Shown here: piece after piece, positions 8,446 through 17,545 of the stretch
Position numbering within the stretch: the first letter of the stretch is position 1
How the letters are laid out: each line of letters begins with the position of its first letter
NCBI RefSeq assembly: GCF_004014805.1
Contig: NZ_ATDN01000078.1
Location: 62,001-126,000, forward strand
Length of the DNA: 64,000 bases
Reading direction: 5' to 3'
DNA from: Mycolicibacterium elephantis DSM 44368
Lineage (GTDB): Bacteria; Actinomycetota; Actinomycetes; Mycobacteriales; Mycobacteriaceae
Made by a program: the position numbers and the translations under genes
Notes under the pieces: model-generated
What the model saw: only the letters and a program-made list of their open reading frames with translations
Databases searched by the model: none
Told to the model about the DNA's origin: nothing

Positions 8446-8856
8446 TCAGCTGCCGGGGAACCAGAGCGCGATCTCGCGGGCGGCCGACTCCGGGGAATCC
8501 GAGCCGTGCACGATGTTGTCCTGGGTGACCAGGGCCAGGTCGCCGCGGATCGTGCCGGGCGCGGCCTTCTCCACCGGATCGGTGCCGCCGGCGATCTGGC
8601 GGAACGCCGCGATCGCCCGTGGGCCCTCGACGACGGCCGCCACCACGGGGCCCGAGGTGATGAACTCCAGCAGCGAACCGAAGAACGGCTTGTCCTCGTG
8701 TTCGGCGTAGTGCCTGCGGGCAAGGTCGTCGCTGACGTCCTTGAGCTCCAGGGCCGCGATCGTCAGGCCCTTGCGCTCGATTCTGCTGAGTACTTCTCCG
8801 ATCAGGCGCCGTTTGACGCCGTCGGGCTTGATCAACACGAGGGTCCGCTCAGTCAC
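8446..8856 (-). CDS. ndk: Nucleoside diphosphate kinase
   Basis: A 136-residue hexameric NDP kinase that equilibrates NTP and dNTP pools by a phospho-histidine ping-pong. The N-terminus TLVLIKPDGVKRRLIGE, the active-site His in the NIVHGSDSPESA segment (about residue 117) and PFFGSLLEFITSGPV are all present, and the length is standard. The GTG start has no Shine-Dalgarno but a TAGGCT hexamer 7 nt upstream, built from the stop codon of the preceding DUF4233 gene, so it is probably leaderless and separately transcribed. Confidence 0.98.
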   Translation of the reverse strand: MTERTLVLIKPDGVKRRLIGEVLSRIERKGLTIAALELKDVSDDLARRHYAEHEDKPFFGSLLEFITSGPVVAAVVEGPRAIAAFRQIAGGTDPVEKAAPGTIRGDLALVTQDNIVHGSDSPESAAREIALWFPGS

Positions 8857-8863
8857 GGCCGAC

Positions 8864-8869
8864 AGCCTA
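8864..8869 (-). promoter_or_regulatory. Leaderless -10 hexamer (TAGGCT) of ndk
   Basis: TAGGCT ends 7 nt before GTG 8856. Its first three bases are the TAG stop (8869-8867) of the upstream gene. Confidence 0.55.
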
Positions 8870-9247
8870 GTCGGGCGGCTGCTGCTGCCCGGGCAAGAGC
8901 CCGCGTTTCTGCCGGCGCAGCACCTCGGCGCGCAGGTAGGCGATCACCAGCCAAACCACCAGGAAGACCACCCCGATCAGCCCGATCGCGACGTGGACGG
9001 CGAACCCGGCGATGAACACCAGCTGCACCGCCACGTTCAGCCAGATCGCCCACGACCGGCCCTGCAGCCCGCACAACAGCACCAGCAGCACCGCGAACCC
9101 GATGAGGTAGCCGCCGCTGGCCGTGGTGAGCCCGCCGCCGATGTGTGCCACCACCGGCAGCGCCAGCAGCACGACGATGGCCTCCAGGATCAGCGTGCCG
9201 GCCATGACGCCGCGAAAGCTCCTCCACGGGTCGGGTGGTTGGCTCAC
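8867..9247 (-). CDS. DUF4233 small integral membrane protein
   Basis: A 126-residue protein with four predicted transmembrane helices (about residues 14-34, 44-60, 66-82 and 86-104: TLILEAIVVLLALPVV, GYLIGFAVLLVLLCG, IWLNVAVQLVFIAGF, IGLIGVVFLVVWLVIAYL). A short cytosolic Pro/Gln tail follows. It is the mycobacterial gene always found after folC (Rv2446c position). The GTG start overlaps the folC stop by four bases (GTGA), showing translational coupling. Function is unknown; coupling to folate polyglutamylation is inferred from context only. Confidence 0.9.
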   Translation of the reverse strand: MSQPPDPWRSFRGVMAGTLILEAIVVLLALPVVAHIGGGLTTASGGYLIGFAVLLVLLCGLQGRSWAIWLNVAVQLVFIAGFAVHVAIGLIGVVFLVVWLVIAYLRAEVLRRQKRGLLPGQQQPPD

Positions 9248-10677
9248 TCGGGGTCCTTTCCGAACAGCGTCCGCGCCGCCCCCGCCGTCACCACCGAACC
9301 GGTGATCACGATGCCCGCACCGCCGAACGACTCGCCGTCCTGGGCCGACTCCTCCACGACCGCCGTCGCCGTCTCGATCGCGTCGGGCAGGGTGGCGGCG
9401 GTGACGACCCGTTCCGGGCCGAACCGCTCCTCGGCGCGCAGCGCCAGCCCCGCGACGTCCAGCGCGCGTGGCGAACCGTTGTGCGTCACCACGATCTGGT
9501 CGAACACCGGCTCGAGCGCGGTCAGGATGCCGTCGACGTCCTTGTCCCCCATGACCGAGACGACACCGACCAGGGTGCGGAAGTCGAATTCCTCGGTGAG
9601 CGCCTGCGCCAGCGCCGACGCCCCGGCCGGGTTGTGCGCGGCGTCGATGAACACCGTTGGCGCGCTGCGCATTCGTTCCAGCCGACCCGGGTTGGTGACC
9701 GCGGCGAAACCGGCGCGGATCGCGTCCACGTCGAGTTGGCGCTCTGCGCCCGCACCGAAGAACGCCTCGACGGCGGCGAGGGCGACCACCGCGTTGTGGG
9801 CTTGATGTTCACCGTGCAGCGGCAGGTAGATGTCGGAGTACACGCCGCCGAGGCCCTGCAGTTCCAGCAGCTGGCCGCCGACGGCGACCTGCCTGCCGAG
9901 CACGGCGAACTCGGAGTCCTCACGTGCGACGGCGGCGTCGGCCTGCACGGCTTGGCGCAGCAGCGCCTCCATCGCCTCGGGGGTCTGGCGCGCGATGACG
10001 GCCACGGTCTCGGTGGGCACCAGGTCGTCGTCCTGCTTGGTGATGATTCCCGCTTTCTCCCCGGCGATTTCGGCGACGGTGCCGCCGAGGTAGTCGACGT
10101 GGTCCACCGCGATCGGGGTGACGACGGCGACGGGCGCCTTGACGATGTTGGTGGCGTCCCAGCGGCCGCCGAGGCCGACCTCCACGATCGCCACGTCGAC
10201 CGGTGCGTCGGCGAACGCGGCGAACGCCATCGCCGTGACCACCTCGAACTTGCTGAGCGCGGGCCCGCCGGTCTTCGCCGACTGCTCGTCGACGAGCTGC
10301 ACGAACGGCTCGATCTCACGGTAGGTCGCCACGTACTGCGCAGGGGTGATGGGCTTGCCGTCGATCGCGATGCGCTCCACGGCCGACTGCAGGTGCGGGC
10401 TGGTGGTCCGTCCGGTACGCCGATGCAGCGCCGTCAGCAGAGCATCCACCATGCGCGCCACCGATGTCTTGCCGTTGGTGCCCGCGATATGGATCGACGG
10501 GTAGTTCAGCTGCGGCGATCCGAGCAGCTCCATCAACGCCGAGATGCGGGTGGTGCTCGGCTCGAGTTTCGTTTCGGGCCAACGCTGGTCGAGCAGGTGC
10601 TCGACTTGCAGCAGTGCCGCCACCTCGTCCGGTGTCGGATCGGGGTCCGGCTGCGGCGCTTCCGCCGGATCGGTCAT
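9244..10677 (-). CDS. folC: Folylpolyglutamate synthase / dihydrofolate synthase
   Basis: A Mur-ligase-fold enzyme that adds glutamate to dihydropteroate and to reduced folates using ATP. The 477-residue protein has the P-loop GTNGKTS at residues 66-72, the FEVVTAMAFAAFADAPVD segment typical of FolC, VGLGGRWDATN near 160, and HNPAG in the C-terminal domain (IDAAHNPAGA). The frame opens farther upstream, but ATG 10677 overlaps the valS stop in an ATGA and gives the usual family length. The valS-folC-DUF4233 order with 4-bp overlaps at each joint indicates one transcript. Confidence 0.96.
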   Translation of the reverse strand: MTDPAEAPQPDPDPTPDEVAALLQVEHLLDQRWPETKLEPSTTRISALMELLGSPQLNYPSIHIAGTNGKTSVARMVDALLTALHRRTGRTTSPHLQSAVERIAIDGKPITPAQYVATYREIEPFVQLVDEQSAKTGGPALSKFEVVTAMAFAAFADAPVDVAIVEVGLGGRWDATNIVKAPVAVVTPIAVDHVDYLGGTVAEIAGEKAGIITKQDDDLVPTETVAVIARQTPEAMEALLRQAVQADAAVAREDSEFAVLGRQVAVGGQLLELQGLGGVYSDIYLPLHGEHQAHNAVVALAAVEAFFGAGAERQLDVDAIRAGFAAVTNPGRLERMRSAPTVFIDAAHNPAGASALAQALTEEFDFRTLVGVVSVMGDKDVDGILTALEPVFDQIVVTHNGSPRALDVAGLALRAEERFGPERVVTAATLPDAIETATAVVEESAQDGESFGGAGIVITGSVVTAGAARTLFGKDPE

Positions 10678-13343
10678 TTCAGCGACTCGAGCCTCGCGGT
10701 GATGCGTTCCACTTCCTCTTCGGCCAGCCGTTGGCGTCCGCGGATCTTGTCGACCACCTCGGCGGGCGCCTTGGCGAGAAATGCCTCGTTGCCGAGTTTG
10801 CTTGTGGTGTTGGCCAATTCCTTCTGCGCGGCGGCAAGGTCCTTTTCCAGACGGCGCCGTTCGGCGGCGACGTCGACGCTGCCCGAGGTGTCCACCTCGA
10901 CAGTGACGGTGCCCCTCGAGAGCCGCACCTCGATCGCGGCCGTGGGGGTGAACGCGTCGGCGGCGGCGGTCAGCCACGCCAACGCGCTGATCGCCGGCAC
11001 CTGCGCGGTCAGGTCGGCCTTGTCGATGTCGGTCAGCCTTGCCGGCACCTTCTGCCGGTCGTTGAGGCCCTGGTCGCTGCGGAACCGGCGCACCTCGGTG
11101 ATCAGCTTCTGCATATCGGCGATGCGCTGCGCGGCGTCGGGGTCCAACGCGAAGCCGCTGGGTTCCGGCCAGTCGGCCACCACCAGCGACTCCTCGCCGG
11201 TGAGCGTCTTCCACAGCACTTCGGTGACGAACGGCATCACCGGGTGCAGCAGCTTCAGCAACGTGTCCAAGACCTTGGCCAGCACCCCTGTCGTGTGAGC
11301 GGCGTGCTCCTTTTGTCCCAGTTGCACCTTGGCGAGCTCGACATACCAGTCGCAGAACTCATCCCACGCGAAGTGGTAGAGCGCTTCGCAGGCTCGGCTG
11401 AACTCGTAGCCGTCGAACGCGGCGTCCACTTCGGCGCGCACCGCCTCCATCCGGCCCAGAATCCAGCGGTCGGCGTCGGTCAGCTCGGAGGCATCCGGGA
11501 GGGGTGCCGGTGCGGCCCCGTTCATCAGCGCGAACCGGGTGGCGTTGAACAGCTTGGTGGCGAAGTTGCGCGACGCGCGGGCGTGGTCGTCACCGATGGA
11601 CAGGTCGCCGCCGGGGCTGGCGCCGCGGGCCAGCGTGAACCGCAGCGCGTCGGCGCCGAACTTCTCCACCCAGTCCAGCGGATCGATGCCGTTGCCGCGC
11701 GATTTGCTCATCTTGCGGCCGAACTCGTCGCGGATGAGGCCGTGCAGGAAGACGTTCTTGAACGGCACCTGCGGCCCGCGTTTGCCGTAGTCCGTGATCG
11801 CGTCATCGTTGGCCACGAACATGCCGAACATCATCATCCTGGCCACCCAGAAGAACAGGATGTCGTAGCCGGTGACCAGAACGGTTGTGGGATAGAACTT
11901 CTGGAGCTCCAGCGTGTGGTCGGGCCAACCCATCGTGGAGAACGGCCACAGCGCCGAGGAGAACCAGGTGTCCAGCACGTCGGGGTCTTGTTCCCAGCCG
12001 TCGGGCGGGGTCTCATCGGGACCCACACACACCATCTCGCCGTTGGGGCCGTGCCAGATCGGGATGCGGTGCCCCCACCACAATTGGCGCGAGATGCACC
12101 AGTCGTGCATGTTGTCCACCCACGCGAACCAACGTGGCTCCAGGCTCTTGGGATGAATCACGGTGTCGCCGTTGCGCACCGCGTCACCGGCGGCCTTGGC
12201 CAGATCATGGACCTTGACCCACCACTGCAGCGACAACCGGGGTTCGATCGGCTCGCCGCTGCGTTCGGAGTGGCCGACGCTGTGCGAATAGGGCCGCTTC
12301 TCCTCGACGATGCGACCCTGGGCGGCCAGCGCCTCGCGCACCTTCACCCGGGCCTCGAACCGGTCCATGCCGTCGAACTGCGTTCCGGTGTCGGTGATCC
12401 GGGCCTTGGTGTCCATGATCGTCGGCATCGGCAACCCGTGCCGCATGCCGATCTCGAAGTCGTTGGGATCGTGGGCCGGGGTGACCTTGACCGCGCCGGT
12501 GCCGAACTCCGGGTCGACGTGTTCATCGGCCACGATGACGATTTCGCGGTCGAGGAACGGATGCGGCAACTTCTTGCCGACCAGATGGCGGTAGCGCTCG
12601 TCGTCGGGGTGCACGGCGATCGCGGTGTCGCCGAGCATGGTCTCCATCCGGGTGGTGGCCACCACGATGTGCGGCTCGTCGTCGGACAGCGACCCGTAGC
12701 GGAAGGACACCAACTCGCCCTCGACGTCCTCGTATTTCACCTCGAGATCGGAGACCGCGGTCTCCAGCACCGGTGACCAGTTGACCAGCCGTTCGGCGCG
12801 GTAGATCAGGCCCGCGTCGAAGAGCCGCTTGAAGATCGTGCGGACCGCGCGCGACAACCCCTCGTCCATGGTGAACCGGTCGCGGCTCCAGTCCACCCCG
12901 TCGCCGATGCGGCGCATCTGTGCCTGGATGGTGCCGCCGGACTCCCGCTTCCAGTCCCACACCTTGTCGATGAACAGCTCGCGGCCGAAGTCCTCTTTGG
13001 TCTTGCCTTCGGCGGCCAGCTGCTTCTCGACCACGGACTGGGTGGCGATCCCGGCGTGGTCCATCCCGGGCAGCCACAGCACCTCGTACCCCTGCATCCG
13101 CTTGCGCCGGGTGAGCGCGTCCATCAGCGTGTGATCGAGCGCGTGGCCCATGTGCAGGCTGCCGGTCACGTTCGGCGGCGGCAGCACGATCGAATAGGCG
13201 GGCTTGGTGCTGTTCACATCGGCGGTGAAGTAGCCGGCCCTGACCCAACCCTCGTAGAGGTCAGACTCCACCGCGCCCGGGTCCCACGACTTGGGCAAAG
13301 CTTCAACGCCGGGATCGGCGGCGCGACGAGGGGTTGAGGTCAC
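10674..13343 (-). CDS. valS: Valyl-tRNA synthetase
   Basis: An 889-residue class I synthetase charging tRNA-Val. The HIGH-type signature is HMGH (residues 64-67, inside PPPNVTGSLHMGHAL), KMSKS lies near residue 548 (FGRKMSKSRGNG), and an editing domain sits between them. A DALRFTLA anticodon-domain entry and a C-terminal coiled coil (AERRRLEKDLAAAQKEL) complete the standard architecture. The GTG start carries a TAGAAT hexamer 6 nt upstream and no Shine-Dalgarno, so it is likely leaderless. It heads the valS-folC-DUF4233 operon. Confidence 0.98.
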   Translation of the reverse strand: MTSTPRRAADPGVEALPKSWDPGAVESDLYEGWVRAGYFTADVNSTKPAYSIVLPPPNVTGSLHMGHALDHTLMDALTRRKRMQGYEVLWLPGMDHAGIATQSVVEKQLAAEGKTKEDFGRELFIDKVWDWKRESGGTIQAQMRRIGDGVDWSRDRFTMDEGLSRAVRTIFKRLFDAGLIYRAERLVNWSPVLETAVSDLEVKYEDVEGELVSFRYGSLSDDEPHIVVATTRMETMLGDTAIAVHPDDERYRHLVGKKLPHPFLDREIVIVADEHVDPEFGTGAVKVTPAHDPNDFEIGMRHGLPMPTIMDTKARITDTGTQFDGMDRFEARVKVREALAAQGRIVEEKRPYSHSVGHSERSGEPIEPRLSLQWWVKVHDLAKAAGDAVRNGDTVIHPKSLEPRWFAWVDNMHDWCISRQLWWGHRIPIWHGPNGEMVCVGPDETPPDGWEQDPDVLDTWFSSALWPFSTMGWPDHTLELQKFYPTTVLVTGYDILFFWVARMMMFGMFVANDDAITDYGKRGPQVPFKNVFLHGLIRDEFGRKMSKSRGNGIDPLDWVEKFGADALRFTLARGASPGGDLSIGDDHARASRNFATKLFNATRFALMNGAAPAPLPDASELTDADRWILGRMEAVRAEVDAAFDGYEFSRACEALYHFAWDEFCDWYVELAKVQLGQKEHAAHTTGVLAKVLDTLLKLLHPVMPFVTEVLWKTLTGEESLVVADWPEPSGFALDPDAAQRIADMQKLITEVRRFRSDQGLNDRQKVPARLTDIDKADLTAQVPAISALAWLTAAADAFTPTAAIEVRLSRGTVTVEVDTSGSVDVAAERRRLEKDLAAAQKELANTTSKLGNEAFLAKAPAEVVDKIRGRQRLAEEEVERITARLESLK

Positions 13344-13349
13344 CCCGCA

Positions 13350-13355
13350 ATTCTA
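13350..13355 (-). promoter_or_regulatory. Leaderless -10 hexamer (TAGAAT) of valS
   Basis: TAGAAT, close to the TATAAT consensus, ends 6 nt before GTG 13343; no ribosome site lies between. Confidence 0.6.
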
Positions 13356-13398
13356 GGAAGAGCCGGCCGATGCGAGCCCGGTGGGCCTGACCGGCGCC

Positions 13399-13454
13399 GA
13401 GCGGACGCGCAAGTGCCGACCTGGGGCCTCCGCAGGCCCCGTCTGCGTCTGCTC
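13399..13454. repeat. Palindromic repeat of the GAGCAGACGC family with inner hairpin
   Basis: Outer imperfect arms GAGCGGACGCGCA (13399-13411) and TGCGTCTGCTC (13444-13454) surround a perfect 7-bp hairpin GGGGCCT (13423-13429) / AGGCCCC (13434-13440). It lies 13 bp after the DUF937 stop and probably acts as its terminator. The outer arms resemble those at 32366-32425. Confidence 0.6.
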
Positions 13455-13466
13455 ACCGGCGAAAAG

Positions 13467-14063
13467 TCACTTCTTGCCGCCCAAGAGCCCGCCGAGGATG
13501 TCGCCGAGTGCGCCGCCCTGGTTGCCGCCCAGCACGCTGCCGAGGATGCTGCCCAGCGGATTGTTGCCGCCGCCACCACCGCCGGCCCCGCCCAGGATGC
13601 CGCCCAGCACGTCGGCGAGCCCGCCGCCGCCGGACTGCTGAGCCTGCGGTTCGGCGGACCCCTTCGACAGTTGCTTGCCGATATAGGCAAGCACGATCGG
13701 AGCCAGGATCGGCAACAGCTTCTGGATCAGTTCACTGTTGCCTGCGCCGCCACCGGCCAGGGCCGACGCGACCTGGGTGGTGTCGTTGCCGCCGAAGATC
13801 CGCGCGACGGCCTTTGAGCCGTCGGCCTCGTCGACCTGCTCGACGCTGACCCCGCCATCCAGCAGGCCGCTGGCCGCGTGGTTGGTGGCCGCGGACTCGA
13901 TGGTGGACGCGGTCCCGGCGTCTTGCGCGTTCTGCTGCAATCCTCCGACCAGGACCGGCACCAGGGTGTGGACGGCGTTGTTCACCTCGTTCTCGTCGGC
14001 GCCCAGTCTGGCGGCGATCTCCTGGGTGGGAATCTGATTGAAGAGTTCGTCGAGGCCGGCCAT
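13467..14063 (-). CDS. DUF937 family protein
   Basis: A 198-residue protein of the DUF937 (YidB-like) family. The N-terminal half is helical and carries the repeated DELFNQIPTQEIAARLGADENEVNNAV motif; LIQKLLPILAPIVLAYIG in the middle is hydrophobic. The last 65 residues are Gly-rich (LGGILGG, LGSILGS, LGDILGG repeats). There is no signal peptide. ATG 14063, with a GAAGGTGG ribosome site, is chosen over the upstream frame extension because the family motif begins there. It stands alone between valS and the Rv2449c-like gene. Molecular role is unknown. Confidence 0.85.
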   Translation of the reverse strand: MAGLDELFNQIPTQEIAARLGADENEVNNAVHTLVPVLVGGLQQNAQDAGTASTIESAATNHAASGLLDGGVSVEQVDEADGSKAVARIFGGNDTTQVASALAGGGAGNSELIQKLLPILAPIVLAYIGKQLSKGSAEPQAQQSGGGGLADVLGGILGGAGGGGGGNNPLGSILGSVLGGNQGGALGDILGGLLGGKK

Positions 14064-14151
14064 CGCGTATCCACCTTCGTCCCCCGAGCGTGTGTATCTG
14101 CCGACAGTAATGCAGTTGATCGGGGTGCCGGACGCCTTTGGCGCAGCCGGC

Positions 14152-15408
14152 TCAGGCCAGCCGGACGGTCTCCAGCGACACCCCCGCACCGGGAAAGCGG
14201 GCCAGCAACGCATCGCCGATCGCCGCGGCCGGGGTCAGCACACCACGCAGGTCCGAGAGCCGGTCCCGATCGAGGGCGAGCGCAAGGCCGCTCTCCCCGA
14301 GCAACACCGAGGTGGCCTTGTAACCCGGGTCACCCTGCTGGGACATGGTGGCCTTGTATCGCGCGCCCGTCGTCGTGGTGGTGTACGTCTCGACCGTGTA
14401 GTGGCCCCGCTCGCGGACGCGCTCGCTCGGTCCGGTGCCGGGTTTGGGCACGACGCGCTCGACGAGCCTGCCCGGCAGCCGGTGGAAGAACCGGCTGCCC
14501 AGTGCCATCGCGGCGGCGTTGCTGCCCGCCGCCACGGCCGCGGCCACCGGTGCGGCGACCGAGCGGCCCACGCTCATCTGCTCACCGTATTCGAAGCGCC
14601 TTCCGTAGCCGTAGTCGAGTAAGGCGTTGCTGCGCCGGACAATTCGGGTGTTGACCATGGCCATGACGAACGGCCCGGTCCAGTATCCCTTCAGCTCCGG
14701 GGCGATCTCCGCGCCGCGGCGCCATCTCATGTCGGGCTGCGCGCCGAGCTCCGGTTCGGCGGAGCGGTCCTCGGTCAACGTGTACGGGTCCTCCATCAAC
14801 CGCCTGGCGTCCGGGTCCGAGGACGCGGTGCGCATCACCTCCAACATCGACGCGACCGTGCCGCCGGACACTCCCCCGGCGAACTTCCGCACCACCAGGT
14901 TGGTGTCGGTGAGCTGTCCCCGCTGGTCCTGCTGCGCTCTGCGGTACAGCGCGAACACAGTGAGATCCGAAGGGACGGAGTCGAATCCGCACGAGTGCAC
15001 GATGCGGGCACCGGTGTCCATGGCCTGTTTGTGGTAGAGGTCGATGCTCTGCCGGATGAACATCGGCTCACCGGTCAAGTCGGCGTAGTCGGTGCCCGCG
15101 GCCGCGCACGCCGCCACCAACGGCAACCCGTATTTGATGTAGGGCCCCACGGTGGTCACCACCACCTGGGTGCGAGCCGCCATCGCGTTCAGCGACGACG
15201 GCTGCGACGCGTCAGCGGTGATCAGTGGCCATGACCGCGCCGGCTCCGGTAGCGAGTCCCGCACCGCGAGCAGCTTGGTCTCCGATCGGCCGGCCAGCGC
15301 GATGCGGGCGTCCGCGCCCGCCGCGGCCAGATACTCGGCCGTCAGCTTGCCGACGAATCCGGTTGCCCCGTACAGAACGATGTCGAATTCTCGCTGCGCT
15401 GCGCTCAT
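14152..15408 (-). CDS. Saccharopine-dehydrogenase-like / trans-acting enoyl reductase family protein
   Basis: A 418-residue NAD(P)-binding protein, counterpart by order of Rv2449c next to valS. The N-terminal Rossmann motif GATGFVGKLTAEYL (residues 14-27) and AGRSETKL are clear, followed by VVTTVGPY and YADLTGEP, hallmarks of the family that includes the Rv2953 trans-acting enoyl reductase. The C-terminal half has a hydrophobic stretch around AAVAAGSNAAAMALG suited to a lipid substrate. The substrate is unknown; reduction of a lipid intermediate is inferred from the family. ATG 15408 is preceded by TAGCGT at 7 nt, which overlaps the S9 peptidase stop codon. Confidence 0.9.
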   Translation of the reverse strand: MSAAQREFDIVLYGATGFVGKLTAEYLAAAGADARIALAGRSETKLLAVRDSLPEPARSWPLITADASQPSSLNAMAARTQVVVTTVGPYIKYGLPLVAACAAAGTDYADLTGEPMFIRQSIDLYHKQAMDTGARIVHSCGFDSVPSDLTVFALYRRAQQDQRGQLTDTNLVVRKFAGGVSGGTVASMLEVMRTASSDPDARRLMEDPYTLTEDRSAEPELGAQPDMRWRRGAEIAPELKGYWTGPFVMAMVNTRIVRRSNALLDYGYGRRFEYGEQMSVGRSVAAPVAAAVAAGSNAAAMALGSRFFHRLPGRLVERVVPKPGTGPSERVRERGHYTVETYTTTTTGARYKATMSQQGDPGYKATSVLLGESGLALALDRDRLSDLRGVLTPAAAIGDALLARFPGAGVSLETVRLA

Positions 15409-15415
15409 GACGGCG

Positions 15416-15421
15416 ACGCTA
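15416..15421 (-). promoter_or_regulatory. Leaderless -10 hexamer (TAGCGT) of the Rv2449c-like gene
   Basis: TAGCGT ends 7 nt before ATG 15408. Its TAG is the stop codon (15421-15419) of the S9 peptidase gene. Confidence 0.55.
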
Positions 15422-17413
15422 CCCGAGGGCTTCGGGCCGCTCGACCCCCTCGCCCAGCACGTGGCGGGCCAGGAACGCGGTGACGACCTGATACCAGAGC
15501 TTGGCGTGCTGCGGGGTCAGCACCCAGTGGTTCTCGGAGGGGAAGTACAGGAACTGGTGTGCGCTGGTGCCGTCGTCGGCGGCGGGCAGAGCGGAGTCAG
15601 TGAGCAACTCGTACCACAGCCGAAGCGCTTCGCCGATCGGCACGCGATAGTCCTTGTCACCGTGGATCACCAGCATCGGGGTGCGAATCTTCTCGACGTG
15701 TCGGTGCGGCGAGTACGTGTCCGCCATCTCACGGGTCATCTCCCGCACCCAGTAGTAGGCCGAGTCCGTGGTGGCGCCGAACTGATCGAGTGCCCACAGG
15801 CTGGCGTGGGTGACGATGGCGTCGAACCGGTCGGTGTGCCCGGCGACCCAGTTGGCCATGTACCCGCCGAACGATCCGCCCATCGCCGCTGTCCGCGAAG
15901 CGTCGACGCGCGGGTGCGCGCAGGCGGCGTCGGTGGCCGCCATCAGGTCGTCGAACGGCGCATCACCCCACGCGCCCCAGCCCCGTTGGATGAAGTCCTG
16001 GCCGTAGCCGGTGGACAGCCCGGGATCCGGCAGCAGCACCGCATAACCGCGCGCGGCGAGCAGCCATGGGTTCCACCGCCACGACCAGCAGTTCCAGCTG
16101 CTGAGCGGGCCGCCGTGAATCCACAGCAGCAGCGGTGCCTGCCCGTCACCGTCCGGCAGCACCAGCCAGGACCGCACCCTGGTGCCCTCGGGCGCGGTCG
16201 CCTCGACCTCGATCAGCTGCCCCGGCAGCCGCGGCGCGGGCACACACGGCAACTCCGTGACCGCGCCGTCGGGGTCGATGCGCACCGGATGCGGGGGCGC
16301 GGCATAGGAACTGCGCAGCGCGTAGAGCACTCCGTCGGGTGCGGCCCTGACATCGGTGTAGGCGTAGTCGTCGAACGTCAACTGGGTCACCGCACCGTCG
16401 GCGAGGCCCACGGAGAACACCGGGCAGCGCCCGTCCTGGTCGGCGGTGACGATCAACGCCGACCCGTCGCGCGACCACGTCAGCGAGGCCGGCCAACGGT
16501 CCCAGTCCGACGCGACCGTTTCATGCTGCCCACCGAAACGCAAGCAGCCCAACGTGATTCGCGGCGCCTTCTCCGGTGTCGAATACGACTCCCGAACATA
16601 GGCGACCGCCGAGCCGTCCGGGGCGATCGCAGGGCTCCACAGGTCGGCGTCGGGCTCGTCGGCGATCACGGTGCGCTCGCCGGTGTCGGTGTCGACCCGC
16701 ACCAGCACCGAATGGGCCGACGCCCCGGGCGCGGGCTGCTGCCAGGTGGTCACGACGAATCGGCCGTCCGGGCTGACATCGAACTGTGCCTCGCGCAGCG
16801 CTCCCCCCGGCGCCCCGGTGAGGTCCTTCGGGTCGTCCCCGCCGGCCCCGAGGCCGAACAGATGGGGATGGTCGACCCCAATGTCTTTGTCCCAGCGGCG
16901 GATCGGATAACCGGTGTGCAGGACGGCGGAGACCTTGTTGTCCTTGCGGAGCTCGCGCAGCCGGCGGTCGTCGTCGACGGTGCGCGCCGACGGCAACATC
17001 GGTGCGCGCACCACCGCCACATCGACCTCCCGCGCGGTCGCTATCGCCTCGACCCCGCCGGGCAGCTCCAGCGCCTGGAACGCCTCGCCACCGGCGGCCG
17101 GTAACCGCCACAACGCCGCGGGCGGCTTGTCGTCGTCCTCGGTGGGCCGCACGGCGATGAACAGCAGGTCACCGTCTGCGGCGAAAGCCGGCGACGACTC
17201 GCCCTTGGCACCACGCGTCAGCCGCCGCGCGGGTTGCCTGCCCGCGGGGTCCAGCTCCCACACCGCGGAGAGATACTCGGTGCGCTTGTCGTTGAGCTCG
17301 GCGATGGTCGTCACGACGCGGGTTCCGTCGGGTGACACCGCAAGGCCGGACACGCGCGGCAGCGCGATGTAGTCGTCGAGATCCTCGAACGGCGTGGTGG
17401 ACATCGCGGTCAT
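15419..17413 (-). CDS. Prolyl oligopeptidase family (S9) serine peptidase
   Basis: A 664-residue cytosolic peptidase: an N-terminal beta-propeller (repeated SPDG/APDG strands: LAVSPDGTRVVTT, DVSPDGRFVVTT, AIAPDGSAVAYV) and a C-terminal alpha/beta-hydrolase domain from about residue 390. The nucleophile is in GGSFGGYMAN (about 510), the Asp in IHGDKDYRVP and the His in SENHWV, so the triad is complete. Acylaminoacyl-peptidase-like activity is the family expectation. The frame opens far upstream; ATG 17413 has AACAGGG just in front and gives the family length (ATG 17404 is the alternative). There is no signal peptide. It diverges from the flavin monooxygenase gene across 132 bp. Confidence 0.93.
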   Translation of the reverse strand: MTAMSTTPFEDLDDYIALPRVSGLAVSPDGTRVVTTIAELNDKRTEYLSAVWELDPAGRQPARRLTRGAKGESSPAFAADGDLLFIAVRPTEDDDKPPAALWRLPAAGGEAFQALELPGGVEAIATAREVDVAVVRAPMLPSARTVDDDRRLRELRKDNKVSAVLHTGYPIRRWDKDIGVDHPHLFGLGAGGDDPKDLTGAPGGALREAQFDVSPDGRFVVTTWQQPAPGASAHSVLVRVDTDTGERTVIADEPDADLWSPAIAPDGSAVAYVRESYSTPEKAPRITLGCLRFGGQHETVASDWDRWPASLTWSRDGSALIVTADQDGRCPVFSVGLADGAVTQLTFDDYAYTDVRAAPDGVLYALRSSYAAPPHPVRIDPDGAVTELPCVPAPRLPGQLIEVEATAPEGTRVRSWLVLPDGDGQAPLLLWIHGGPLSSWNCWSWRWNPWLLAARGYAVLLPDPGLSTGYGQDFIQRGWGAWGDAPFDDLMAATDAACAHPRVDASRTAAMGGSFGGYMANWVAGHTDRFDAIVTHASLWALDQFGATTDSAYYWVREMTREMADTYSPHRHVEKIRTPMLVIHGDKDYRVPIGEALRLWYELLTDSALPAADDGTSAHQFLYFPSENHWVLTPQHAKLWYQVVTAFLARHVLGEGVERPEALG

Positions 17414-17533
17414 GCCCTGTTCGTAGCACAACCCCGTCGCGAAAAGCCGTCGAGATCTGCGCCATCGTTGCGGCCTGACCGACATCACAGCCATGGCGCA
17501 GAAATGGACGAGAAGAGTCGCCGGGTCACGCGC

Positions 17534-17539
17534 TACGTT
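17534..17539 (+). promoter_or_regulatory. Leaderless -10 hexamer (TACGTT) of the FAD monooxygenase
   Basis: TACGTT ends 6 nt before GTG 17546; there is no purine-rich ribosome site. Confidence 0.55.
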
Positions 17540-17545
17540 CATCGG

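Noticed and set aside
9235..11298. 687-codon plus-strand frame opposite folC and valS
   Set aside because: Entirely antisense to two genes with intact catalytic motifs; low-complexity R/H/G/V composition and no start signal.
15152..17104. 650-codon plus-strand frame opposite the S9 peptidase
   Set aside because: Shadow of the third-position GC bias; no motif and no ribosome site.
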